64,000 bases of DNA from Heminiphilus faecis (GTDB lineage Bacteria > Bacteroidota > Bacteroidia > Bacteroidales > Muribaculaceae): positions 21,450 through 85,449 of the forward strand of contig NZ_VSMC01000013.1 of the NCBI RefSeq assembly GCF_008728965.1, written 5' to 3'. Both the position numbers and the translations under genes were made by a program. Positions 1 through 8,803 of this stretch are shown in pieces; the first letter of the stretch is position 1; every line of letters begins with the position of its first letter. Under the pieces are notes generated by a model. The model saw only the letters and a program-made list of their open reading frames with translations. It was not told the origin of the DNA and made no database searches.

Positions 1-697
1 GCAACCCCTGAAGCGCCTGCAGCACGGCTTTGCACCGCTCACAGTCCGGATCATAAAACATAAGCAGTGTCGCCCCTGACCCCGCAGTCCCCTCGTGAAG
101 CCGGTGCCGCTTGCCGTCGCGCGTAATATAGGCAAAGTCGGCCGCCTTCATCCCGGGACGGTTGCGGCTGGCCATGGCAAGCCGATGGGCCGCGCGCAGC
201 CGACCGGCCTCACCGAGCAGATCGTCCACGGCCATACGGTCGAGAAACACCATATACATGTCCTCGTCGCGCATCGGCGAATTAGGATCGGCAAGATACT
301 TCTCCACCACGCCGCACAGAAACTCATACGGCTCCCGGCCACCGGCCGCCGCGCAATCCATCAGCCGCCCCACGGCCACGCTCCTCGCATCATGCCCGGC
401 CATAGCCGCAAGCCCGAGAAAATTGGCGAAGTTCTGCTCCATAAACGCTGTGTCGAGGCTCAACCGACGGTTGCCGAAGTCCATCTCGTCCCAGAAGTGC
501 TCTATGGCATATCCTGCACGGGCCGAAGGTTCCGTCAAAGAGTCCGGCACCTCTGGCAGCGGCAACTCACCCGGCATATCGGCCGCCCGAGCCGTCGGAG
601 CCGCACCCGCATCAGCCGGCGCCGACTTCGGCCCACCCGAGCACCCTGTCCAAATCAGTGCTACAGTAAATAAGATTATCTCAGCCCCAAAGCGCAT
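1..697 (-). CDS. DUF5106-type thioredoxin-like lipoprotein (3' end outside window)
   Basis: The reading frame starts at an ATG at 695-697 and runs off the window edge, so only about 232 residues are seen. It opens with a lipoprotein signal (hydrophobic stretch then WTGCSGG), followed by an alpha-helical region typical of DUF5106 proteins (GYAIEHFWDEMDF, then LDTAFMEQNFANFL). The last visible part is the start of a thioredoxin-like fold with the motif DPDCERCKAVL, a CxxC redox site. The family is known as periplasmic thiol-disulfide oxidoreductases of Bacteroidetes. It lies 8 bp after the stop of the fimbrial tip gene on the same strand, so it is probably cotranscribed; a role in fimbrial disulfides is only a guess. 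The overlapping plus-strand frames are shadows. Confidence 0.75.
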   Translation of the reverse strand, partial: MRFGAEIILFTVALIWTGCSGGPKSAPADAGAAPTARAADMPGELPLPEVPDSLTEPSARAGYAIEHFWDEMDFGNRRLSLDTAFMEQNFANFLGLAAMAGHDARSVAVGRLMDCAAAGGREPYEFLCGVVEKYLADPNSPMRDEDMYMVFLDRMAVDDLLGEAGRLRAAHRLAMASRNRPGMKAADFAYITRDGKRHRLHEGTAGSGATLLMFYDPDCERCKAVLQALQGL

Positions 698-705
698 ACA
701 CTATA

Positions 706-3700
706 TTATCGATTGTTCACAATATCGTTATACGATTTATTGGCCTCGGATGCAGTAAGGTCACGTACGCAGCGTACCACATTAATCCCATTAAACTCCT
801 GCGCTGTAGCCAAACTTGTTCTGACAGTGAGTATTCTATAATTACGACTTACATCACCCGAACCAACAGCCGGAGTTGCATTCGAGTAATACTCTTGTGT
901 ACAAGTCATAAACTGACTTGTTGTATTGCCATTATCGCTTAAGATCCCCATTCGGCGCATAATCACAACCTCCGACTGATTCGGAACCCGCCATCCGGTT
1001 CTGCCGCTACTCTGATTCAACGTGGCGCATGGAGTAGCATCATTAACCGAATTCTGATAACGGGTGAATCCGGCATTACTATTTGCAAAAGTAACAGTTG
1101 CCTCCTCGTTAGATGCAGAGATACCGTTGCCTTTTACAGCTATTTCAAATCCATATCTGCCGAGAGCATTGTTAATACTGTTTGACTTATGCATAGGCAA
1201 TGGCGTCGTACGATTTTCACGGAGAGCGGTACCATAATACGCCCGGATCTTAACTACACCACCTCCTGTATCGGCGTCCTTATCTTTATCATAATAAGCG
1301 GCCTCGACTTTTTCGCCGGAAGAAACGCTTGTAAGGTCAGTACCAAGATTACGTATGCATCTCACCTGCCATGGAGCATAACTATATTGATTAGCAGAAC
1401 CATAGAAGGAACTTGATGACATGCCTTCATCGGCCCAAACTATAATATTATCACTTGTTATGAAATGATACAACGTATTACCTCCGTTAGTACAAGCATA
1501 TGTCAATGTACCCTGCTGATAGTCCATAAGCGGCTGCGCCAATGTTCTGCGCCCAAGTATCATACGCACATATTTGCCTGAAGCCGGCACATACCATTTC
1601 AATTCAGGCGCGTCAATGATTCCGTTTCCGTTCTCGTCGCGGTTGCGGTTCATGCACGCAAACATTGACTCTACATATTGACGGCTGTTACCGCTAATCT
1701 GAGGGTCATACTCGCTCGACACACCGTTATAAAACCCGGCAGTACCATTAAGTCCGGAAGTAATAAGTACTTGATGCGGCACATTATAGGTTCCTGATGC
1801 CGTATTGAAATAATCAGCGGCATACTGCATTTGTGCCCTATTGGTTATGGCATTGACGCTTTGAAGAGCGTTCATCGTAAGGTATTCATTCCATCTGCCG
1901 GCTGTACTGCCGCCGTTGCGGCCACCGGCTTTCAGCCACACGTTGTAGCGCCCGTTGTCAGGGTCAAGACCGTCACTACCCACCGCACTGGTCCATCGCA
2001 TATTCATGCCAAACGTCTCATTGGTATGCTCAATGCCCAAAGCGGTGCTTATGTCAGTATCGTCCAAGTTATAATAAGTCTGTATTGATTGTTGCGTCAG
2101 AGCATATTTCGACCGGTAATAGACGCTCTCCCCGTCATCCGATGTTTCCTGACTGACATTGAACCAAGCCTGACGCGGTTTTTGGTTCACATAAGCATGC
2201 CAGTCATTACCTACCTCATTGCCCCAATCGGTATCACCATAACGCGGCACATAAGCATTCTCGTTGACATATACGGTAAAGTACTGCCCCCTCTCTTCTG
2301 AAGTACGCAGCTCACCGGCATAATACTTGACAACATCACCTCCGGCTGTCAAATCGGGATAAAGCGCAAGCCTGCGCTCATTGGCAGTGGATTGACCCGT
2401 TATTCCGGTAGGCACAAACTCAATCCAGTCATAGAACCGGAACTCCTCGGAGTCTTTTTCGGGAATATTTCCGGTACCGTCATTAAACTGCTGTATCACA
2501 TGCTCCTCACCGTTATAGTAGGACCTCATCGTAAAGCTGAAATTCTTTATCTCCTCCTGCGTCAGGTATATGTTAAACACACCGGAATGTGCGTCAAGAT
2601 GCTCAAGGCGGTCGGTGACATCAGTCACTGTACCTGCGGCACCGGGTTGCCGCTCTCCCATACGGAAAGCCTCAAGAATGACGCTGTTGGCCGTACGTAC
2701 CCTCACATTATAGGTGTATATTGAATTACGCAGATTGTTAAAGTCGGTAGCCACATTATTTATATAGCCCAGATGCACTATATACACCACCTCAGCCGTG
2801 CGACTTTGGACTTCATCAGGAAGTGTGCCCGTTCCGTCACCTGTGCCTATCTCCTCCGGATTATCAAGATTATTGCCATCCCGGTAAGTCACCGTGGCGT
2901 AGATCTCCACATAAGTTGCGTTATTATTAAGCGTAGCCGTCTCAGTAGAACACAGACTCTCATACACTCCGGTGTTTTTATTGCCGTTCTTGTATTCAAT
3001 TTCACGCTTCTGATAGGCATTCTCACCCGTTACACCGTCAAAAAATTCGGAACGTCCCGTGCGCTTGTTTTCCATCATCCAGAAGTCAAAAGAGGTGACT
3101 CCGGCCGATGCCACCGGTGCCACATTTGAAAGCGATGTAGGGTAATTTCGGTTTTTTGACGCGTCAGGCTGCATGGCATCGCCGGCATTGGCGTAATCCG
3201 TGATTGCAGCCGGAGCATCCGCACTCTGCGAGCGCTCATATAGCCAGCTGTAGGTAGGCACATTGCGCACATAAAATGACTCCACGTTAATATCGACTAT
3301 ATCGCTGCCGGGCTCTACACTTACATTAAACTTCACCTGCGAGTAAGGCCTGCGCAGATGTACCATGCCACTCAACGTCACCTTTTCATCTTGGCCTGCT
3401 TCAGGTATCGCCGCAGGCTTGACCGCCGTCCAGTCGGCAGGATCGCTTGTACCCTCATAGTAGACACCGCTCATAGTCATCGGGGCCTGCGGTTCGGAAA
3501 GCACGGCCGCATTCTGGAACACACCTCTCTCTATTACGATGCTACGAAAATCGGTCCATGACGAGACTCCCGCGAGTAATTCCGACAGCTTAGCGGCAGC
3601 GCCCGGCTCTCCCGATGCATTGAGTTTGTAGCCGTCGTTAACGTCAGGATTGGCCACGGCCACTATATAGCTCATGCCGGAGCGGGTGGTTATATTATTC

Positions 3701-4020
3701 AGCGTCCATTCATTATGATTCTTGACACCCGACGTAAAGCCGCTGTCACCATCGGTAAACAGATGACTGTAAGTCACATTGCCGGTATTGACGTTAAAGA
3801 TGCCCACCCAAAGCGAATTTACCCTGAAAAGATCATCTTGCGACATATCGGCTCGCGAAGTCAACTGTGGCATCTCGGGAGTCGATATCTTCAGATTAAT
3901 TCGGGTATACAAACCCTCCTCCACAGCCGCCCCGGGCACTATATCGTCGGTGCATGACCACATAAGGACCGCCAGCAGAAAGAGCACCGATACATATCTG
4001 TTATATAATCTCACTATCAT
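706..4020 (-). CDS. Large fimbrial tip-like lipoprotein (DUF4906-type)
   Basis: A 1104-residue lipoprotein with signal LFLLAVLMWSCTDD. The N-terminal half has fimbrillin-like features (TRINLKISTPEMPQ, then a strand-rich region with VNSLWVGIFNVNTG). The C-terminal third carries GWRVPNQSEVVIMRRMGIL and NVVRCVRDL, a pattern seen in very large last-gene products of Mfa/Fim operons, often labelled DUF4906. Its size and last position among the fimbrial genes suggest a tip adhesin or accessory subunit, comparable in place to Mfa5 or FimE of Porphyromonas. The start ATG is 20 bp after the stop of the preceding subunit gene. The exact Pfam assignment is from memory; the fimbrial role is inferred from the operon. 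Confidence 0.7.
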   Translation of the reverse strand: MIVRLYNRYVSVLFLLAVLMWSCTDDIVPGAAVEEGLYTRINLKISTPEMPQLTSRADMSQDDLFRVNSLWVGIFNVNTGNVTYSHLFTDGDSGFTSGVKNHNEWTLNNITTRSGMSYIVAVANPDVNDGYKLNASGEPGAAAKLSELLAGVSSWTDFRSIVIERGVFQNAAVLSEPQAPMTMSGVYYEGTSDPADWTAVKPAAIPEAGQDEKVTLSGMVHLRRPYSQVKFNVSVEPGSDIVDINVESFYVRNVPTYSWLYERSQSADAPAAITDYANAGDAMQPDASKNRNYPTSLSNVAPVASAGVTSFDFWMMENKRTGRSEFFDGVTGENAYQKREIEYKNGNKNTGVYESLCSTETATLNNNATYVEIYATVTYRDGNNLDNPEEIGTGDGTGTLPDEVQSRTAEVVYIVHLGYINNVATDFNNLRNSIYTYNVRVRTANSVILEAFRMGERQPGAAGTVTDVTDRLEHLDAHSGVFNIYLTQEEIKNFSFTMRSYYNGEEHVIQQFNDGTGNIPEKDSEEFRFYDWIEFVPTGITGQSTANERRLALYPDLTAGGDVVKYYAGELRTSEERGQYFTVYVNENAYVPRYGDTDWGNEVGNDWHAYVNQKPRQAWFNVSQETSDDGESVYYRSKYALTQQSIQTYYNLDDTDISTALGIEHTNETFGMNMRWTSAVGSDGLDPDNGRYNVWLKAGGRNGGSTAGRWNEYLTMNALQSVNAITNRAQMQYAADYFNTASGTYNVPHQVLITSGLNGTAGFYNGVSSEYDPQISGNSRQYVESMFACMNRNRDENGNGIIDAPELKWYVPASGKYVRMILGRRTLAQPLMDYQQGTLTYACTNGGNTLYHFITSDNIIVWADEGMSSSSFYGSANQYSYAPWQVRCIRNLGTDLTSVSSGEKVEAAYYDKDKDADTGGGVVKIRAYYGTALRENRTTPLPMHKSNSINNALGRYGFEIAVKGNGISASNEEATVTFANSNAGFTRYQNSVNDATPCATLNQSSGRTGWRVPNQSEVVIMRRMGILSDNGNTTSQFMTCTQEYYSNATPAVGSGDVSRNYRILTVRTSLATAQEFNGINVVRCVRDLTASEANKSYNDIVNNR

Positions 4021-4040
4021 AGCTGTTATTTTCTATACCT

Positions 4041-5408
4041 TTAATTAAAAGTAGGAATGTCTATGGAATATTCACTCATCGGACACACCGTATACCGCAC
4101 GTAAAGCTCCGTCTCCGTGCTCACGCTGTTTATCTCATACCTGTATATGCTGTTGCGAAGAATATCCACATATCGGCCTGTGGCTATACCGTTGTTGTAC
4201 TCGGCAAGCTTCATCTCATATACGGGGTTGTTTTCGTCACCGTCATGACCTCCGGCCATTTTGACAGTCACTTGTACCCATGCCTTCTCACGCCCGTCAA
4301 GAGCATAGGGGGCGTATTCCGCTACATAGGCCGAATAGACGCGGCATCCGTCAGCACGCGCCGCCGTAGCCTGACCGTCGTAATAAAATCCCACAACGGC
4401 CGCTGAATTCTGCGTTGCCTGACCGTTTCCCCCCTGATGCAGTACGGCAAAGCTAAGCGGCTCATTATAACGGGCATCCGACGGTATGCTCGGAGTACTC
4501 ACATACTGGGTCTCGACAGTACCGTCCACACTCCAGTTGTCCAAAGCAGGCAATATCGATGCGCGGCTCCAGCATCCGTTCAGCTCTACTTTGTCAATCG
4601 ACGCCCGGTCCGCCGGATCGGGCTGGATGGTGGCGTCGCCGTCACCTGTGGCGCCTATACGGTCGATGACCTCGATCTTTGCTATGGCTCTAAGCATATT
4701 TATATCCTGCGAACCGTCGGCAGCCACCGACAGATTGACCGGTCTGTCCTCCGTACTGTTTACAAGCTCGTCCTTCGATATGCTGAAATACTGTATTCCC
4801 GACATGGGTATATACTGTTTGTTCTCTATCGAAGGCTCCCACAGGTAGCCACTGTTGCCATCGTCTTTAGCAAGTGGAAATCCGAATGTACCCACCGTCT
4901 TTGCATCGCAGAGTTGCTGTAAATTCATGCCCGGAGCAAAACCGAACCGGCTCGGCGAGTGAGCGGCCTCATTGCCTGTCACCATTATATGGAAGTCTGC
5001 ATAAGGCCCGTCCGATTCTATAAAATACGACTGCGCTATGCTCGCCTTGACCGTATACTTCACGTAATTGCCTCCGTCCTCCGGCACTACATCGGGCATA
5101 AAGGTGGTCATCACATTGCCCTCTCCGTCCAGCAGGATGAAGCGCATCGACGCAAGGTCAAGATAATTTTCATCGGCATACCCCAGTTGGGTTTCGTCAG
5201 GCGCCGCAACCGCACGCGAATCACGATGCGCCGCAGGTAGTTTGCGGGTCACTACCGTAAACTGCATTGTCAGTTTCTTGCCCTCATCGGCCGTCACGTC
5301 AGGACAATCGGCATTTTCACCGATACATCCCGCGGACGGCATAACGGCTGCAGCAAGCATCGCTGCCGTTACACATGACCAGAGGTGCCTTTTCAATCCG
5401 TATTTCAT
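4041..5408 (-). CDS. FimB/Mfa2-like fimbrial subunit, second copy
   Basis: A 455-residue lipoprotein. The open frame extends to 5435 only through a TTG; the ATG at 5406-5408 gives a clean signal peptide ending in the lipobox MPSAGCIGE, so that start is preferred. After the Cys come LTMQFTVVTRKLP, a strand-rich region with LASMRFILLDGEGNVM, and a C-terminal end YTVCPMSEYSIDIPTFN. This resembles the two-domain beta-sandwich of fimbrillin-like proteins. It sits between the Mfa2-like gene and the tip gene, where minor shaft or accessory subunits are encoded in Mfa operons. The subfamily is not certain; a fimbrial role is well supported by context. Confidence 0.7.
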   Translation of the reverse strand: MKYGLKRHLWSCVTAAMLAAAVMPSAGCIGENADCPDVTADEGKKLTMQFTVVTRKLPAAHRDSRAVAAPDETQLGYADENYLDLASMRFILLDGEGNVMTTFMPDVVPEDGGNYVKYTVKASIAQSYFIESDGPYADFHIMVTGNEAAHSPSRFGFAPGMNLQQLCDAKTVGTFGFPLAKDDGNSGYLWEPSIENKQYIPMSGIQYFSISKDELVNSTEDRPVNLSVAADGSQDINMLRAIAKIEVIDRIGATGDGDATIQPDPADRASIDKVELNGCWSRASILPALDNWSVDGTVETQYVSTPSIPSDARYNEPLSFAVLHQGGNGQATQNSAAVVGFYYDGQATAARADGCRVYSAYVAEYAPYALDGREKAWVQVTVKMAGGHDGDENNPVYEMKLAEYNNGIATGRYVDILRNSIYRYEINSVSTETELYVRYTVCPMSEYSIDIPTFN

Positions 5409-5435
5409 TTTTGATGTTGCCGTATCGTTATACAA

Positions 5436-6494
5436 TTAAAGATCCTCATCCTGTTCAGGCACAATCCGCCAGCCGTTTATGCTGATGCCGCCGGCTGTAT
5501 ACCAGTTCTTGTCGGCATCGATAAAGAACGCGAGAGTATGCTCATCCATGCGGTCAAGATAAGCCTGATCGCTGTAAAGACCCTGATAGTGGCCTTTGAC
5601 CATGACAAGATACCGTATCAGATCAAGATTGATGATTACAGTCATGTCATCCTTGCGCGTTACGCGGAGCATGGGCCTGCGGTCGGTCATAAAACGTCCG
5701 GTAGTCAGTTCCGCCATGAGTCCTGATGGCAACTGACTGTCATCGGCCTTTGACTCGTTGCGGTCGGCTGCGAGCATTCGCGTAGCCCACGGACGATAAG
5801 ATACCGTGGTGGTACCCATAAGATTGTTGCGATGGTCCATCGCACTGTTGTCGGCCAATATCTCTATCAGAAAATCATCGGCTTTCATCTCGGTACCGTC
5901 GATATTTTCAAGCACCACCTTGAGCACATTGGTGTCCTTCATAAGATTTATAACCGGCAGGTCGATATGACCGTATGCACCGGCCTCACACGTCACTCCG
6001 CTTACCGTTCCGTAAAATATCGGCTTTATATCCTGATCTACGTAATAATCACCGGCTGCTTCCTTCAGCGGCAAAGTAGCCGACAGGGCGCTCATCGAGG
6101 AGGGCTGCGCCCCGCCACCTATGGCAAACACCGCCGGGTCGGCCGTCGGAGAGTCACCGCCGCACCACGCCACCATGTCGTAAGTACCCGGCAGAAGATC
6201 GATATCCATCCCGTAGTCGCCCGATTCAAGCGATGCTCCGCTGTCTGACTTGCTGAGCACGAGCTGGCCGTGACGGTCAAAGACATAGAGCGTGACCGAC
6301 GTGACTTGCGATGCAAAAGCATCGGCATTCAGTATATTGGTTGTAAATGTAAAAGGTACCCGGTAATGAACCGAGCAGTCGCCCTGATCTTCATAAATCA
6401 TCGAATCACATGAACTTAAACCCAACACCAACGCACTGATCATAGCCAGTGTCGGTGTCGGTTGAGCCATACCGCGCATTGTAGGATGTATCAT
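5436..6494 (-). CDS. FimB/Mfa2 family fimbrial anchor subunit
   Basis: A 352-residue lipoprotein with the signal LVLGLSSCDSMIYEDQGDC. The Cys-rich start, the following HYRVPFTFTTNILNADAFA, and the segment SVTLYVFDRHGQLV are characteristic of Mfa2/FimB proteins, which anchor the fimbria in the outer membrane and limit its length in Porphyromonas gingivalis. The middle has LLPGTYDMVAWCGG, another typical stretch. The last residues INGWRIVPEQDEDL match the WRIV ending of this family. It is placed directly after the Mfa1-like shaft gene but separated from it by 267 bp containing a strong hairpin, which should lower its expression relative to the shaft subunit. Confidence 0.85.
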   Translation of the reverse strand: MIHPTMRGMAQPTPTLAMISALVLGLSSCDSMIYEDQGDCSVHYRVPFTFTTNILNADAFASQVTSVTLYVFDRHGQLVLSKSDSGASLESGDYGMDIDLLPGTYDMVAWCGGDSPTADPAVFAIGGGAQPSSMSALSATLPLKEAAGDYYVDQDIKPIFYGTVSGVTCEAGAYGHIDLPVINLMKDTNVLKVVLENIDGTEMKADDFLIEILADNSAMDHRNNLMGTTTVSYRPWATRMLAADRNESKADDSQLPSGLMAELTTGRFMTDRRPMLRVTRKDDMTVIINLDLIRYLVMVKGHYQGLYSDQAYLDRMDEHTLAFFIDADKNWYTAGGISINGWRIVPEQDEDL

Positions 6495-6694
6495 TTTATA
6501 ATGTTTTGTTTATTATCTTTATATATAGTGGAGTCTGACATCTGTTTATATGACATGAGACTCTCGTTATGGTCTGTTTCAGTGGTTTCGCTTCCCTTGA
6601 CGGGATTCTGAAACGGCAGCAGTATGTCTGTTGCGGTAATTTCACCGTTGCCGGTGTTTGCGGCTTACTTGATATGAACCGCTATTCATGATAA

Positions 6695-6730
6695 AGGCGA
6701 GGGAAGCACCAAGGGATGGTTCCCTCGCCT
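6695..6730 (-). terminator. Strong hairpin between shaft and anchor genes (attenuator-like)
   Basis: Perfect 11-bp inverted repeat: AGGCGAGGGAA at 6695-6705 and TTCCCTCGCCT at 6720-6730, loop 14 nt. On the minus strand the stem is followed by TTTAT, a short U-tract. It lies 32 bp after the stop of the Mfa1-like gene, so it probably acts as a partial terminator or 3'-end stabiliser that keeps shaft subunit mRNA in excess over the anchor. The rest of 6495-6761 holds no recognisable gene. Confidence 0.7.
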
Positions 6731-6761
6731 GATTTGAATTATAATGTTAAGAATGAACTCA

Positions 6762-8762
6762 TCATAGCTCGACTCCCTGAATGGGAACGAGTCGCCAAGC
6801 GAGTATGTTAAGACGGGCGGCTACATAATAGTTGTCAGGATCCATGGGGGGCACGATAGGCTGGTCGGCGCTGCGAAGACCTACTCCGAGTCCTTTGATA
6901 CTGCTTACGTTCAGGTTGTATACATGGTTGCGTACAACTCCGAAGTCACCGCGACGCATGTTCTGCCATTTGTATACATTGGATTTTTCGTTGGCGTCCT
7001 CTACCACCTCTACGCCGTTAAGGTTCTGGCCGAAGCCCAGATGACGGATAGGAATCGAGAAGAACGCAAGACCGTCGGAGAACATCTGGGCGGTAGATAC
7101 TGTCTTCCACAACAGACGGTTGGCTGCGGCAAGGTTATCTTCGGTTATGACCTCATAAGCCTTGGTTGTACCGTCGTAGAAGTACAGAGCCTGATTTTCG
7201 GGAAGATTATTTTTAAGCTGCAATGTCACAAGACGTCCGGCCACATTCTCCGTGCCGCGTACAGCGGCTTCAGGATGCTCGATTTCAAACCAGTCTCCAT
7301 TCGTAGCGCTCTGTTCACCATTTTCGTCCAGATAGATCACACTCTGATTGGCAAGCATAGTGGATTTAAGCAGAGCCACATCGCCATAATAATTATCCTT
7401 GCCTTCTTTCTTGCCGTAAAGATAAAAATCGGAGTTATCGTCAGCTGTAGCCAGTTTATAATTGCCCACTATGACTGCCGATGCCACAACGGCTTTATTG
7501 TTCAATGTCGTCGATATTATATTATCTATGCTGGCGGTTGTCTCGCGCGAGTAGAAGTAACCCGATGCCTCATCATCCTTTGAACCCGCTTCTGTTTTGA
7601 AGCCGTCTGTCGCATTCCAAGCTATACCCGGGTCGGAAGGTCTGCTGCCGTCAATGCCGTTGGCTATCTGGTTATAGGTGAAGTAACGCAGATCATACGG
7701 AAATGCCGTTTCCCAGTCATTCTTGTCGGTTATGTTGTCTGATACACGGGGATAATCATTTGCATAATACGAAGGCGAGCATGCCCAGAATGAGCGATGG
7801 TCGCCATCCAAATTCCATATGGGCATACCTGTATTTTTAAACGCATCCTCCATTTCGGCCCAAGTCGCGGGATTGGTCGGGCCTGCCGCTGCGCTGGTGG
7901 AAAATGCCTTCGTGACATAAGTCTCCTCGTCAATAGCATTAGGACGCCAATAAGCGGGTGTGAACTTGATGCTGCCTGCACTGATACTGCCGTCAGCGCC
8001 GACTACGTTCACCGCGTTGGGTTCTATGTTGCCGGGCTCCAGCGTAAGACCGATTTTGGCGGCATAACGCTCTACAAAAATATTGACTACCGCATCGTCG
8101 CCGGTAGCGGCGTCAGCTTCAGCCTCCGTATCAAAAAGTTTACCGTCTACGATAGGTGTAGCCATCATGCGTACTTTTGACTGGCCCGATATCGGATCAG
8201 TACCGTAATAAACGGAGTTGCTCATTGCGAAGTATTCGGTACCGCCCACACTCTTCTTGATGCGCACACGTGTCGCTCCTTCAAGCTCCTTAAGGGTCAT
8301 AGTCGATATGCCGGTCTCGTCGATAGGGTTCACATAACACATCACATAGGCCGGTTTATTCTGTCCTTGAGTCATCTCGACCGGAATTGTCGACTTCCAG
8401 AACCGGGTGACATTACTGTTGCCCCATACATCTGTAGAGGGTGCTTTATCGCTCCATCCGTCGGCAAGTTCGTCGCCTGTCACCGACTTCATGGTAGCCG
8501 TAGGATTGCCGGCTCCGTCGTAGAATACGAACACGAGTTTATTGACAGCGCTTTCAGCTGCTGAACCGTCCTGAAAGTCGGCACGGCCGCCTTGATTGAC
8601 GCCACTCGTAGGATTGCAGATAGCGACAGTCATATACTGCGTCTGATCAGCCTCGACCTTACCGGGGTCCTGCCCTTTCATGGGTTCGTCACCGGAGCAC
8701 GATGATAAAGCACCCATTGCAAGAAGTGCGGCTGCTCCGGCATAAAATTTAATTGTTTTCAT
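6762..8762 (-). CDS. Mfa1 family major fimbrial shaft subunit
   Basis: A 666-residue lipoprotein precursor with signal MGALSSCSGDEP. It shows the features of Mfa1-type major fimbrillins: QYMTVAICNPT after the leader, VNKLVFVFYDGAGN in the first beta-sandwich, NIFVERYAAKIGL in the middle, and the conserved C-terminal end YYVAARLNILAWRLVPIQGVEL-like segment, which acts as the donor strand in polymerisation. In type V fimbriae the lipidated precursor is carried to the surface, cleaved by a protease and polymerised by strand exchange. Order with the anchor and tip genes downstream and DUF3575/DUF3868 genes upstream matches other Bacteroidales loci. Assignment to family is firm; receptor or surface target is unknown. 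Confidence 0.92.
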   Translation of the reverse strand: MKTIKFYAGAAALLAMGALSSCSGDEPMKGQDPGKVEADQTQYMTVAICNPTSGVNQGGRADFQDGSAAESAVNKLVFVFYDGAGNPTATMKSVTGDELADGWSDKAPSTDVWGNSNVTRFWKSTIPVEMTQGQNKPAYVMCYVNPIDETGISTMTLKELEGATRVRIKKSVGGTEYFAMSNSVYYGTDPISGQSKVRMMATPIVDGKLFDTEAEADAATGDDAVVNIFVERYAAKIGLTLEPGNIEPNAVNVVGADGSISAGSIKFTPAYWRPNAIDEETYVTKAFSTSAAAGPTNPATWAEMEDAFKNTGMPIWNLDGDHRSFWACSPSYYANDYPRVSDNITDKNDWETAFPYDLRYFTYNQIANGIDGSRPSDPGIAWNATDGFKTEAGSKDDEASGYFYSRETTASIDNIISTTLNNKAVVASAVIVGNYKLATADDNSDFYLYGKKEGKDNYYGDVALLKSTMLANQSVIYLDENGEQSATNGDWFEIEHPEAAVRGTENVAGRLVTLQLKNNLPENQALYFYDGTTKAYEVITEDNLAAANRLLWKTVSTAQMFSDGLAFFSIPIRHLGFGQNLNGVEVVEDANEKSNVYKWQNMRRGDFGVVRNHVYNLNVSSIKGLGVGLRSADQPIVPPMDPDNYYVAARLNILAWRLVPIQGVEL

Positions 8763-8803
8763 CTTTAAATGAATTAAATGAATAAAAAGAGTATTGATGA
8801 TGA

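Noticed and set aside
95..758. Two long plus-strand frames at the window start
   Set aside because: They have no signal, no recognisable motif and odd composition, while the minus strand encodes a lipoprotein with DUF5106 and CxxC features over the same bases.
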